The notes under the pieces: model-generated
Databases searched by the model: none
The model's input: only the letters and a program-made list of their open reading frames with translations
Told to the model about the DNA's origin: nothing
Shown here: positions 30,067 to 39,219 of the stretch, piece by piece
Numbering within the stretch: the stretch's first letter is position 1
Layout: the number at the start of each line of letters is the position of its first letter
Position numbers and translations under genes: made by a program
Assembly (NCBI RefSeq): GCF_900119795.1
Contig: NZ_LT634361.1
Span: 3,209,001-3,273,000 of the forward strand
Direction: 5' to 3'
DNA length: 64,000 nucleotides
Source: Tenacibaculum maritimum NCIMB 2154
GTDB lineage: Bacteria; Bacteroidota; Bacteroidia; Flavobacteriales; Flavobacteriaceae

Positions 30067-30636
30067 CTATTGCCCTTTATATAAGAAAGCTAATACTAAC
30101 AAAAAGGGAGGTAATGGGTTCTCTTTTATATAACTTCGCATGATTTTAATAGCTTTCCCCATTTGATTCTCTACTGTTTTTATAGATATTCCTAGCCTCT
30201 CTGCTATTTGAGCGTATGTAAGCAAATCAAACCTACTCAACTTAAACACAATTAAGCATTTTGGAGGAAGTTCTTCTAAAGCTTTATTTACAAATTGATA
30301 AACATCCAGCTCTTCCTCTGAATCACTGTCTTTAGAAACATCTTCCTTTAGTGTATTTCGAACCATAACATCATCTACTGATAAATGCTGCATCTTTTTT
30401 CTAAGCTTACTGATACAGTTGTTTTTAACAGCTGTTACTAAATAAAAAATAGCTTGAGGGTCCTCTATAAGGTCTTTTCTTTTTTCCCATACTTTTATAA
30501 AGACTTCTTGAACAACATCTTTACTTTCTTCTTCGTCTTCTAGATAATGATAAGCTACAGAAGACAACTCTTTATAAGATTTCTTAAAAAGAATTTCAAA
30601 TTTAGCAAATCCCATAACCCCTTGTTCATCAAACAA
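30067..30636 (-). CDS. RNA polymerase ECF-type sigma factor (FecI-like)
   Basis: The 189-residue protein has sigma region 2 (YHYLEDEEESKDVVQEVFIKVWEKR) and region 4 (LPPKCLIVFKLSRFDLLTYAQIAERLGISIKTVENQ). It would direct RNA polymerase to the receptor operon in response to ligand binding. It is the first gene of the sigma/FecR/receptor/DUF4249 unit. A minus-strand TACATTTG box lies at 30666-30673, 30 nt before the start. Confidence 0.94.
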   Translation of the reverse strand: MFDEQGVMGFAKFEILFKKSYKELSSVAYHYLEDEEESKDVVQEVFIKVWEKRKDLIEDPQAIFYLVTAVKNNCISKLRKKMQHLSVDDVMVRNTLKEDVSKDSDSEEELDVYQFVNKALEELPPKCLIVFKLSRFDLLTYAQIAERLGISIKTVENQMGKAIKIMRSYIKENPLPPFLLVLAFLYKGQ

Positions 30637-30665
30637 TTGAATACAATTTTAAATAATTCAAAGAT

Positions 30666-30673
30666 CAAATGTA
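30666..30673 (-). promoter_or_regulatory. -7 promoter box of the sigma/FecR/receptor operon
   Basis: Minus-strand TACATTTG matches TAnnTTTG. No clear TTTG lies at -33. Confidence 0.4.
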
Positions 30674-30753
30674 CTATAATATTTTTTTAGAGTAGGGGTA
30701 TTTCCAAAAAAAACGTGTTAATAGTGAATTTAAAACTAAAAAAACAAACAAAA

Positions 30754-31380
30754 ATGAAACGAGAATTCAGAACAAATAGCAACATGAGAAAATTATTTAT
30801 TGCCACTGTTATATCTATACTATTCAGTCAGGCTAACTTTGCTCAAGAAAAAGGCACTCACGAATTAAAAGTTCACGCAGGAGTTGGTACTTCTAATACC
30901 ATAATAGATTTTATTACAGATTTTTTAACCTATCCAGCAACATTAGGGCTAGTTATCGTAAAAAATGGCACCACTAACCCTGCATTTGGTATCACCTATA
31001 AATATGCCATAAGAGACAGATGGATGCTTTTTACCGAAGGAAGTTACCAATCTAGAAATACAGATATCTTTTTCAAACAAAATCAAACAGCAGCAGCAGC
31101 AAAAAGCGAAAAAAGATATATTACAGCAGGTATCGGTTCAGATTACTATTTTTTATCAAAAGATATTGTACAATTATATTCTGGAGCTTCTGTAGCTTAT
31201 ACTTTTACTTCTGAGTCATTTAGCAACAATACAGCTGGATTTAAAAGTGATAGTTCAAACTATTTTAACTTTCACATTAATGCAATAGGTTTAAGAGTAG
31301 GTAAAAAGTTAGCAGCAAGTATTGAGCTAGGTTTTGGATATAAAGGTATTGCTAATGCTGGTATCTCTTATCAGTTTTAG
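30754..31380 (+). CDS. Small outer-membrane beta-barrel protein
   Basis: From the ATG at 30754 the product is 208 residues; a second ATG at 30784 gives the more typical signal peptide RKLFIATVISILFSQANFAQ. The mature protein is about 170 residues of alternating hydrophobic strands (HELKVHAGVG, ERYITAGIG-like YITAGIGSDYYF, LRVGKKLAASIELGFGYKG) and ends in Phe (AGISYQF), a barrel assembly signal. This suits an eight-strand OmpW/OmpX-type barrel. It is divergent from the sigma operon and precedes a lipoprotein by 30 nt. The role is unknown. Confidence 0.75.
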   Translation: MKREFRTNSNMRKLFIATVISILFSQANFAQEKGTHELKVHAGVGTSNTIIDFITDFLTYPATLGLVIVKNGTTNPAFGITYKYAIRDRWMLFTEGSYQSRNTDIFFKQNQTAAAAKSEKRYITAGIGSDYYFLSKDIVQLYSGASVAYTFTSESFSNNTAGFKSDSSNYFNFHINAIGLRVGKKLAASIELGFGYKGIANAGISYQF

Positions 31381-31410
31381 AAAATGCATCCATGCTAAAA
31401 ATCGTATAAG

Positions 31411-32100
31411 ATGTCTATAAAAAAATTAATATTTTCAATTTTAGCTTTGCCAATAATGATGAGTTGTGAGTCTATAGATTCTTCAGATATCAATCTAGAA
31501 ACACCTATTTACCAAGATTACAGTATGACTTATAATCAAACAAATAACACTACTCATATAAATGCTACATTTAGAGTAAAAGATGAGAATGGGGTCAGAC
31601 TTCGTTTATCAAAAGGTGCAAGTGTTTTATTCAATGGAGAGTCTGAAGATTTTTTCAACACACTATCAGATCACTTTTATCATTGGAAAAGACAGGGAGC
31701 TATTGACGTAGAAGTAGAGTATAAAAAAAATTCTAAAACATCTTTTACCAATACTTTAAGCGTTAACAGAGTTCCTGATATAGCATTTAGGAATGATTTT
31801 AATTCTTTGTCTTTTGAAAATAAGAATATGATATCTTGGAATGGAGAAGCAATCCAACAGGGTGAGGTAGTTTCAATTAACATCATACAAAAGAAAAGGT
31901 CTTATTTCTCAAAATTTGAAAAAGAAGGAAGCTTCAATATAGAAATTCCTAGTCTAAAATCTTTAGGTTTTACAGCGGGAAGTACCGAAATTAATCTCTC
32001 TAAAACCCATACTATCTACGATATAGAAAATGCTGACAAGCCTTCGGGGGGAAGGATTTCTTATACAAATCTTATTGTCAAGGCAATAGAAGTTAAATAA
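31411..32100 (+). CDS. Lipoprotein of unknown function
   Basis: The 229-residue protein has a lipobox (LPIMMSC, Cys19) followed by ESIDSSD. The rest is beta-rich and polar with no motif I recognise. The N-terminal half, with HINATFRVKDENGVRLRLSKGASVLFNGES, looks like a small beta-sandwich, and homologous-looking phrases occur in lipoproteins paired with small barrel proteins. It follows the barrel gene by 30 nt and is probably co-transcribed. A strong terminator follows. Confidence 0.7.
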   Translation: MSIKKLIFSILALPIMMSCESIDSSDINLETPIYQDYSMTYNQTNNTTHINATFRVKDENGVRLRLSKGASVLFNGESEDFFNTLSDHFYHWKRQGAIDVEVEYKKNSKTSFTNTLSVNRVPDIAFRNDFNSLSFENKNMISWNGEAIQQGEVVSINIIQKKRSYFSKFEKEGSFNIEIPSLKSLGFTAGSTEINLSKTHTIYDIENADKPSGGRISYTNLIVKAIEVK

Positions 32101-32186
32101 AAAATTTAACGCCACAATTTCTATTAACTATTGATAGTTTTTTCTTTAGAGAAAAAGTATCTACAAATAATTATTTATAGAATCAA

Positions 32187-32217
32187 AAAACCTCAGAATA
32201 ATAAATTCTGAGGTTTT
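32187..32217. terminator. Bidirectional terminator between the lipoprotein gene and sdhB
   Basis: Perfect 13-bp arms AAAACCTCAGAAT / ATTCTGAGGTTTT (32187-32199, 32205-32217) with a 5-nt loop, A-rich before and T-rich after. Confidence 0.9.
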
Positions 32218-32240
32218 ATTCTTTCAAAGATCTATATTTT

Positions 32241-32987
32241 CTATCCTTTTAAACTTGCTTTTAAAAACTCTGTATTCATACGAGCTATATTTTCTAAAGA
32301 AATTCCTTTAGGGCATTCAACTTCACAAGCACCTGTATTAGTACAGTTACCAAAACCTTCTTCATCCATTTGTTTCACCATATTTAACACACGGTCAGCC
32401 GCCTCAATTTGCCCTTGTGGCAATAAGGCATATTGTGACACTTTTGCTCCTACAAATAACATTGCGGAAGAATTCTTACAGGTTGCAACACAAGCACCAC
32501 ATCCGATACAGGTTGCTGCATCCATAGCCTTATCTGCATCCTCCTTTGGTATTAAAATAGCATTTGCGTCTGTGGTGTTTCCTGAAGTATTTACAGAGAT
32601 ATATCCTCCAGCTTGTTGAATTCGCTCAAACGAACTTCTATCAACCACTAAATCTTTAACTACAGGAAAAGCTGCTGCTCTCCATGGCTCTATGGTAATC
32701 GTATCTCCATCATTAAACATACGCATATGTAACTGACAGGTCGTAACACCTCGGTCAGGTCCGTGTGCTTCTCCATTGATATACATAGAACACATCCCAC
32801 AAATTCCTTCACGGCAATCATGGTCAAATGCTACAGGTTCTTCTCCTTGATTTATTAGCTGCTCATTTAATACGTCCATCATTTCTAAGAAAGACATATG
32901 CTCAGAAATATCGGTAACTTTATAGTCTACCATTTTCCCTTTATCACTTGCACCTTTTTGGCGCCAAATCTTAAGTGTTAAATTCAT
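32241..32987 (-). CDS. sdhB: Succinate dehydrogenase/fumarate reductase iron-sulfur subunit
   Basis: The 248-residue protein carries the [2Fe-2S] loop ([15 protein letters not shown], then TCQLHM) and the [4Fe-4S]/[3Fe-4S] cysteines in [14 protein letters not shown] and [15 protein letters not shown]. It passes electrons from the flavoprotein to the membrane subunit. It is the last gene of sdhCAB, 76 nt after sdhA. The sequence resembles the type B enzymes of Bacteroidota and epsilonproteobacteria. Confidence 0.97.
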   Translation of the reverse strand: MNLTLKIWRQKGASDKGKMVDYKVTDISEHMSFLEMMDVLNEQLINQGEEPVAFDHDCREGICGMCSMYINGEAHGPDRGVTTCQLHMRMFNDGDTITIEPWRAAAFPVVKDLVVDRSSFERIQQAGGYISVNTSGNTTDANAILIPKEDADKAMDAATCIGCGACVATCKNSSAMLFVGAKVSQYALLPQGQIEAADRVLNMVKQMDEEGFGNCTNTGACEVECPKGISLENIARMNTEFLKASLKG

Positions 32988-33063
32988 GTTTTTTAGATTT
33001 TAGTAATCAGTATTGAGTAGTACTTAAACGAACAACTTTTCTCAATACTGAACATCTGTCTTA

Positions 33064-35079
33064 TTACTTGTATGAACGTTGTTTTAATTCGATATCGTTA
33101 AACTCTAACTCTTCTTTATGCAAAACAGCATCTGCTGGCTCTCCTTTATATTCCCATGCAGCAACATATGCATAATCTTTATCATTACGTTTTGCTTCTC
33201 CTTTTTGTAAGCCATCTAACTCAACTGACTCTTCTCTAAAATGACCTCCACAAGATTCATTTCTATTTAGAGCATCTTTAGCAAATAATTCTCCTAGCTC
33301 TAAAAAATCGGCTACACGACCTGCTTTTTCTAGCTCAGGGTTCATTTCATTAGCCTCTCCTGGAACCGTTACGTTTTTCCAGAAATCCTCACGCAAAGCC
33401 TTAATTTCAACCATTGCTTCTTTCAAACCTTTTTCATTACGAGCCATTCCACATTTTTCCCACATAATTTTACCTAACTTCTTGTGGTAATAATCTACAG
33501 AATGTTTTCCTTTATTGCTAACAAAAAACTGGATGCGTTCTTTAACTTCTCTTTCAGCTTCATCAAACTCTTTCGTGTTCGTTGGTATTTTTCCAGTTCT
33601 AATATCACCAGACAAATAATTTCCAATAGTATAAGGTAAAACAAAATAACCATCTGCTAAACCTTGCATTAAAGCAGAAGCACCTAAACGGTTAGCTCCA
33701 TGATCTGAGAAGTTTGCCTCTCCGATACAATATAACCCATCAACAGTTGTCATTAGATTATAATCAACCCAAACACCTCCCATTGTATAGTGAGTTGCTG
33801 GATAAATCATCATTGGAGTTTCATATGGATTATTATCTACAATCTTCTCATACATTTGGAATAAGTTTCCATACTTAGCTTCTACAATTGCCTTCCCTAA
33901 ATCATAAATTTCTTTAGCAGTTGGGCTAGAAATATTTTTCAATTTAGCTTGCTCCCTACCATAACGGTCAATTGCCGATTTAAAGTCTAAATAAACGGCT
34001 TCTCCAGTTGCATTTACTCCATAACCAGCATCACAACGCTCTTTTGCTGCACGAGAAGCAACATCACGTGGTACTAAATTTCCAAATGCAGGATACCTTC
34101 TTTCTAAATAATAATCTCTATCTTCTTCAGCTATTTGAGTTGGTTTTAATTTTCCTTCTCTAATTGCCAATACGTCTTCTTTCTTCTTTGGAACCCAAAT
34201 TCTTCCATCATTACGTAATGATTCAGACATTAACGTTAATTTCGACTGATAATCTCCCGAACGAGGAATACAAGTTGGGTGAATTTGAGTATAACAAGGA
34301 TTTGCAAAATAAGCTCCTTTTTTATGGATTTTCCAAGCAGCCGTAGCATTAGATCCCATTGCATTTGTTGATAGGAAATATACATTCCCATAACCTCCAG
34401 AAGCAATTACAACGGCATGCGCTGAATGGCGTTCTATTTCTCCTGTTACCAAATTACGTGCAATAATTCCACGAGCTTTTCCATCTACAATAACTACATC
34501 TAACATTTCATGGCGATTAAACATTTCAATCTTTCCACGAGCTATTTGTCGGTTCATTGCTGAATAAGCTCCTAACAATAATTGCTGTCCTGTTTGCCCT
34601 TTGGCATAAAAAGTTCTTGAAACAAGTACTCCTCCAAAAGAACGGTTATCTAATTGCCCTCCATAATCACGTGCAAAAGGAACTCCTTGTGCGACACATT
34701 GATCTATAATATTAGCAGAAACTTCTGCTAAACGATATACGTTTGCTTCACGAGAGCGGTAGTCTCCTCCTTTTACAGTATCATAAAATAAACGGTAAAA
34801 AGAATCTCCATCTCCTTGATAATTTTTTGCTGCATTCACCCCTCCTTGTGCTGCAATAGAGTGCGCTCTACGAGGCGAGTCTTGGTAAGCAAATGCTTTT
34901 ACATTATATCCTAATTCAGCTAAAGTTGCAGATGCAGAACCTCCTGCCAAACCTGTTCCTACTACAATTACATCTATCAGACGCTTATTCGCAGGATTTA
35001 CTAAATCGATCTTATCTTTATAAGTTGTCCATTTATCTTTTAATGGACCTTTTGGAATTTTTGAATCTAAAGTTGCCAT
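33064..35079 (-). CDS. sdhA: Succinate dehydrogenase/fumarate reductase flavoprotein subunit
   Basis: The 671-residue protein has the dinucleotide fold ([22 protein letters not shown]), the covalent-FAD histidine region ([18 protein letters not shown]), the substrate-site segments [12 protein letters not shown] and [11 protein letters not shown], and [20 protein letters not shown]. It oxidises succinate to fumarate in the TCA cycle or works in reverse. It lies 12 nt after sdhC. Confidence 0.97.
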   Translation of the reverse strand: MATLDSKIPKGPLKDKWTTYKDKIDLVNPANKRLIDVIVVGTGLAGGSASATLAELGYNVKAFAYQDSPRRAHSIAAQGGVNAAKNYQGDGDSFYRLFYDTVKGGDYRSREANVYRLAEVSANIIDQCVAQGVPFARDYGGQLDNRSFGGVLVSRTFYAKGQTGQQLLLGAYSAMNRQIARGKIEMFNRHEMLDVVIVDGKARGIIARNLVTGEIERHSAHAVVIASGGYGNVYFLSTNAMGSNATAAWKIHKKGAYFANPCYTQIHPTCIPRSGDYQSKLTLMSESLRNDGRIWVPKKKEDVLAIREGKLKPTQIAEEDRDYYLERRYPAFGNLVPRDVASRAAKERCDAGYGVNATGEAVYLDFKSAIDRYGREQAKLKNISSPTAKEIYDLGKAIVEAKYGNLFQMYEKIVDNNPYETPMMIYPATHYTMGGVWVDYNLMTTVDGLYCIGEANFSDHGANRLGASALMQGLADGYFVLPYTIGNYLSGDIRTGKIPTNTKEFDEAEREVKERIQFFVSNKGKHSVDYYHKKLGKIMWEKCGMARNEKGLKEAMVEIKALREDFWKNVTVPGEANEMNPELEKAGRVADFLELGELFAKDALNRNESCGGHFREESVELDGLQKGEAKRNDKDYAYVAAWEYKGEPADAVLHKEELEFNDIELKQRSYK

Positions 35080-35091
35080 ACTTGTTTCGTA

Positions 35092-35766
35092 TTAATGATT
35101 GAAGTGATGAAATAATGCAATAATTACAAATCCAATTGGCAGTCCAATTGCATAAATTTTACTGAATGTTTTCAATCCTTTAGTGTATTTATTATTAGCT
35201 CCAACAGATTGGAAAGCTGAATTGAAACCGTGTAATAAGTGTAATGCTAAGAATACAAATCCTACAACATATAAAGCAACTCTCCACATCGGCTCAAATT
35301 TGTGTTGCAATTCGTGGAAGTACCTAAACTCACCATTATGTAAACCGCTCCAATCTCCTTGAATAAATTTTGTATTTAATTCAGGAAACCAGAAATCAAT
35401 AAAGTGAATGATTATAAATACTAAAATAAAACCACCGCTATAGATCATATTTCTACTCATCCAAGTAGAGTTTGCAGCTCCATTATTTTTAGCGTAACTT
35501 ACTTTACGTGCGCTTTTATTTTTAAGTTCCAAAACAAACCCCATAACAAAATGAAATACGACACCAAAAATTAAAATTGGCTGCATCACATATTGAACTA
35601 ACGGGTTGGTTCCCATAAAGTGAGATAATGCATTAAACGTTTTTCCATTATCTGGAAAAATTGATGTAATGTTAATTGCAAAATGTTGTAGTAAGAAAAA
35701 CATTAGGAAGAATGCTGAAAGTGCCATTGCAAACTTTCTTCCGATAGAAGATTTTAGTAATCCCAT
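35092..35766 (-). CDS. sdhC: Succinate dehydrogenase cytochrome b subunit
   Basis: The 224-residue protein has five membrane helices and several helix-embedded histidines (FLLQHFAINI, VFHFVMGFV, IIHFIDFWF, LHLLHGFNSAF), as expected for a single di-haem type B membrane anchor with no separate SdhD. It passes electrons between the iron-sulfur subunit and menaquinone. It is the first gene of sdhCAB, and a consensus promoter lies 30 nt upstream. Confidence 0.95.
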   Translation of the reverse strand: MGLLKSSIGRKFAMALSAFFLMFFLLQHFAINITSIFPDNGKTFNALSHFMGTNPLVQYVMQPILIFGVVFHFVMGFVLELKNKSARKVSYAKNNGAANSTWMSRNMIYSGGFILVFIIIHFIDFWFPELNTKFIQGDWSGLHNGEFRYFHELQHKFEPMWRVALYVVGFVFLALHLLHGFNSAFQSVGANNKYTKGLKTFSKIYAIGLPIGFVIIALFHHFNH

Positions 35767-35795
35767 TATTTTGTTTATTGATTAAATAATTAACA

Positions 35796-35827
35796 CAAAT
35801 TTAAGGCGAATCGCCCAACCCTACAAA
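35796..35827 (-). promoter_or_regulatory. Consensus promoter of sdhCAB
   Basis: On the minus strand TTTG (35824-35827), a 20-nt spacer, then TAAATTTG (35796-35803), a full match to the Bacteroidota promoter consensus. Confidence 0.75.
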
Positions 35828-35902
35828 CATTCAGTTTTGTTTTGTTTAATATTTAGAATCGGTTTAAATAGTATTTTTACTACAAAATGCTATTATTTGT
35901 TT

Positions 35903-35993
35903 TTATTGAAGTGATTTCAACTTCTTGTTTTGAAGCGAAAATTTAGTTTTTTTTCAGTAAGATAGCCTTTAGCTACGTTGTGACAAAAAGCTA
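35903..35993. repeat. Dispersed intergenic repeat, copy A (short form)
   Basis: About 91 nt that match the reverse complement of 48478-48587 over nearly their full length with few mismatches. Shared landmarks are GAAGTGATTTCAACTT, GTTTTGAAGCGAAAATTTAG and TTAGCTACGTTGTGA. Copy A lacks about 20 nt that form a hairpin in copy B. Confidence 0.85.
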
Positions 35994-36083
35994 AAATCAG
36001 GGTAAAATAAAACAAATTTGCAGGCATACAAAAAAGTGTAAACTACTTCATTTTTAATCAAATTCACCCAATAATCTCTTATT

Positions 36084-36728
36084 TTACTTCTTATAAAGAA
36101 TGTCGTAAACTGCTTTAGTTCCTGTTTTCCCTACAACTCCTTTTCCTTTAAACATTTTAACTTCTAACTCCTCTCCCGTTATACCATTAAGAAGTACCAC
36201 AAAACGACCTTTTACATCATCATACTCTCCATAAAAATCAAGTGTCCAAGTTGTTGCTTCCTCATCACTCCATCTTGATATACGAACCACTTGCTCCTGA
36301 ATATTTTCCACCTTATGGTTAAACAAATAATTCTGAATATCTTCCCAAGAATAAACAAAAGGCTTCTCCAAATCTTCTTCTTTAACTAAAATTCCTTTTT
36401 CATCATATTCTCTTAATATACCTGCTATAAAATCATTTGGAAAAGACCTAAAAGACGATTTTAAAACACCATCCTTTCGGTATTCATAAACATATTCAAA
36501 TAAGTTCTTTTTTTCTTTTAAAAAACTATAATAACATTCACTTAATTCTTGCTGTTTTACAACCGTATCATCATTTAATTGATATATATACTCATTCATT
36601 GCATTTTTATTTTTATCAAAAACTTCTATATCAAAACTTTCCATCATTTTATATCTTTTTTTCTTATGCTGAGAATTACAACTGCATATTGTTGATACTA
36701 CCAGCACTATATATAACATTGTTTTCAT
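36084..36728 (-). CDS. Lipoprotein, candidate immunity protein for the adjacent Hcp-metalloprotease
   Basis: The 214-residue protein has a lipobox (VVSTICSC, Cys17) followed by NSQHKKKR. The body contains YEYRKDGVLKSSF and REYDEKGILVKEE, weakly like the MORN/antitoxin-type repeats of exported lipoproteins. I recognise no enzyme motif. It begins 4 nt after the stop of the effector-like gene, so the two are one transcript. A periplasm-facing lipoprotein is where an immunity protein against an incoming protease would be needed. The immunity role is inferred from position only. Confidence 0.7.
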   Translation of the reverse strand: MKTMLYIVLVVSTICSCNSQHKKKRYKMMESFDIEVFDKNKNAMNEYIYQLNDDTVVKQQELSECYYSFLKEKKNLFEYVYEYRKDGVLKSSFRSFPNDFIAGILREYDEKGILVKEEDLEKPFVYSWEDIQNYLFNHKVENIQEQVVRISRWSDEEATTWTLDFYGEYDDVKGRFVVLLNGITGEELEVKMFKGKGVVGKTGTKAVYDILYKK

Positions 36729-36732
36729 CTTA

Positions 36733-38685
36733 TTATTCTTTTTCTATATTATTATGAATAATTCCCCATTGCCAATGGTAGGTACTTACAACAGGAATTT
36801 TATCAAATGACATGTCTGAATAATCCATAATATTATTTGTTTTATCTTCTTTAAAGGTAAACTCACTATTATTATCAAAAGTATGATACAATCCCATTGC
36901 ATGGAAGGTTTCATGAGCCAATGTACTATCTTCAAGCCCTGCTTTTAGCACAATAACCGAACGAGAGTTTTTAGGTGCAGGTATATCATATGCCATTCCA
37001 TACAATCCACCACCGTCTTCATCTATAAAATAGATTTTATAATACTTTGTATAATCTTTCTTTTTTCTTGATTTCAATGCATTATTCAAATAATCTTGAA
37101 AATGATTTTCATCTGCATCAATAAGAGCTCCTTTTGATGAATATTTTCGATTAAACTGTATATCGGTAGATAAATCTAAATCTACAACCTCATAGTTAGC
37201 ATTGGCTAAGGCTTGATTAAAATATTTAGTAAATTCGCTCTGTCCTTTTGAAGATTTTCCTGTTTTAGGCTTTCTTCCTAATTTCGTAGTCACATTAACA
37301 AACGCTATGTCTGCTCTATACCTATGCGGTTTATCATTTGCTAATATTTTTAATTTACCTGAAAGTTCTCCATCAGCTTCCACTTCAATATATTGATCAG
37401 AAGCAAATTCTTTTATACATTTTACTTCCAGATAATCCTTTAGCGTTTTTTTCCCTATTTTTTTATACGAGATCTCATCCTTATTTAATTTAAAGTATGT
37501 TTTATCATATTTCAACTCCACTTTTTTGGGCATCGTATTAAGAATTTCTACATTTAGAGAAAAAACTGCCTTTTTATCTGGCAATAATGTCAATATAGGA
37601 ATTGTATAGTCTTCTCCTTTCTTTACAGGATGACTAAAACGCTCAAACTTATTTTGTAATTTCGTGTATTCCGCGTTGCTTTGTACAAACCTTTTACCTC
37701 TGTTATATTTTCCAATTATATCCTTATATTTAGTATCTCCTTTTTTCCCAGTATCTCCCACTCGTATCCAGTCAAACCCAAATTCTCCTTTATACTTTTC
37801 GTGCACTCTAAAGTTAACCAATACCTTTGATTCCGATAATATATGTAATGATTCACTTTTCTTTTCTTTACCATTATATTCTGCCGTTACAACAAGCTTG
37901 TTTATTTTACCTTTTTTAACATTTTTCTCCCACGCTTCTTTAATTTCTATGTCATTTACAAAAAGGACATCCCCTTGTACGCTTTCTTCTATGAGTATCT
38001 CTTTGGTTTGGTTATCGAAATCAGTTCCATCTTTTTTCTTAACCCTAAGCTTGACCTTCCCTCCATTTTCATTTTCAAAATTTATTTTCAATCCTACGCT
38101 AGTTTTATATCCAGTTTCTTTAATAACTTGCTTCTGAACATCTACCCAAGCTATAGAAGTTATAGCAGGCGTTCTTTTTTTATTTTGCTTCTTAGGAATC
38201 GAAGGCATTTCCTTTCTTTTTTTCATTCCTTTTTTAACAAGGGGTGCATTCTTTTTTTCATTCCATTGCTTTATAAAAGGGTGATTTGTTTTGTAACGTT
38301 GTATTCCTGCTGAAAGTACAATTTCCGTTTCCATTCCCCACTTGTTACTAAAAGATTCTCGATAGCTTATAATCGTACAATCATTAAATTTATACTTAAA
38401 TAAGGTCCTTCCATTGAAATCTCCCTCATAAAAGGCAATTTCTCCATCTTTAATCGTATATAAACTATTAGGAAACGCTACATCCTTATCTTCCATTCTA
38501 TCTGAAAAAGCCCAGTTTAAATAAAAATCTTCATCTCCTTTTGGAACAAAACAAAGCTGAATAAACCCTCCCATTACCTCACTGGAGGGTCTCCCTGTTT
38601 TACGCGTATAGCGTTCATAATCCAAATCTACATAATGTAATTCTCGCTCCTCTCTTCCTATAAATAACTTTGCTACAATACTCAT
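36733..38685 (-). CDS. Hcp/TssD-metalloprotease fusion, candidate type VI secretion effector
   Basis: The 650-residue protein has three parts. Residues 1-145 match Bacteroidota TssD (Hcp tube protein): MSIVAKLFIGREERELHYVDL, GRPSSEVMGGFIQL, then RTLFKYKFNDCTIISYRE and TEIVLSAGIQRY. A Lys-rich linker (about 150-180) leads to beta-rich Ig-like segments (about 180-470). The C-terminal part holds HETFHAMGLYH (residues 591-601, 36883-36915), the HExxHxxGxxH zinc site of metzincins, and a Met-turn MDYS at 620. There is no signal peptide, as expected for a T6SS-carried toxin. I infer that it rides in the Hcp tube and acts as a protease in target cells. No other T6SS genes are in the window. Confidence 0.8.
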   Translation of the reverse strand: MSIVAKLFIGREERELHYVDLDYERYTRKTGRPSSEVMGGFIQLCFVPKGDEDFYLNWAFSDRMEDKDVAFPNSLYTIKDGEIAFYEGDFNGRTLFKYKFNDCTIISYRESFSNKWGMETEIVLSAGIQRYKTNHPFIKQWNEKKNAPLVKKGMKKRKEMPSIPKKQNKKRTPAITSIAWVDVQKQVIKETGYKTSVGLKINFENENGGKVKLRVKKKDGTDFDNQTKEILIEESVQGDVLFVNDIEIKEAWEKNVKKGKINKLVVTAEYNGKEKKSESLHILSESKVLVNFRVHEKYKGEFGFDWIRVGDTGKKGDTKYKDIIGKYNRGKRFVQSNAEYTKLQNKFERFSHPVKKGEDYTIPILTLLPDKKAVFSLNVEILNTMPKKVELKYDKTYFKLNKDEISYKKIGKKTLKDYLEVKCIKEFASDQYIEVEADGELSGKLKILANDKPHRYRADIAFVNVTTKLGRKPKTGKSSKGQSEFTKYFNQALANANYEVVDLDLSTDIQFNRKYSSKGALIDADENHFQDYLNNALKSRKKKDYTKYYKIYFIDEDGGGLYGMAYDIPAPKNSRSVIVLKAGLEDSTLAHETFHAMGLYHTFDNNSEFTFKEDKTNNIMDYSDMSFDKIPVVSTYHWQWGIIHNNIEKE

Positions 38686-39219
38686 TATAATTTATAAATA
38701 TTTTACATTAACAATTAAAATAATTTTCTCTAAAAAGAATTTATAATGATTTTAATCCTTCCCTAAAAATAAAACTTATATACGTAGAATAACAATCTTA
38801 AGAGGCGCTCCTAAGCCTCAACGAAAAAGTAATCAGCTTTTTATATAGAACTACTAAACAAAAGTAACTTACTATTCATACTTATATTTATTCTCTTGAG
38901 TTTTACTATTAGGGTATTAGGCAATAGTTTGTAAGAAAAATCATTAAAAACTTGATTAACTACAACCATCACAAATCACACTAACTCTATTTTATTAAAC
39001 ATCCTTTTTCATAGGTGCCCCTCAAAAAAATATACTATCTAATAATTCTTATTACAAAACAATTATCCTTTAGCTAAATATCTCAATATGAATAGATAGA
39101 ATTTCTAGCCATTGAAGTTACTAAAATATTTTAATTATACAACATCTAAAAAACTTCACACAAAAAAGAATAGCCTCGCAAAATGCGAGGCTATTCTTTT
39201 TTTACTTAAAAAATAAGTA
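38686..39219. other. 534-nt intergenic region upstream of the effector gene
   Basis: It contains the hemD terminator (39162-39202), a short hairpin GAGGC / GCCTC near 38802-38818, and a minus-strand TACTTTTG box (38859-38866) that could be a distant effector promoter. I see no open frame with coding character and no tRNA. Its length is unusual for this gene-dense window. Confidence 0.55.
39162..39202. terminator. Terminator of hemD
   Basis: Perfect 19-bp arms (39162-39180 and 39184-39202) with an AAA loop; the stem core is AATAGCCTCGCA and the arms end in A6/T6. It is one of the strongest hairpins in the window. Confidence 0.9.

Larger units (their letters stand above)
35767..36083. other. 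Intergenic region: sdh promoter and dispersed repeat copy A
   Basis: This 317-nt gap holds the sdhC promoter (35796-35827) and repeat copy A (35903-35993). The remaining 90 nt before the lipoprotein stop codon shows no hairpin with a U-tract and no gene. Confidence 0.7.

Noticed and set aside
37664..38313. Plus-strand open frames opposite the Hcp-metalloprotease gene
   Set aside because: They are Ser/Phe-rich mirrors of a Lys-rich coding strand with no start context.
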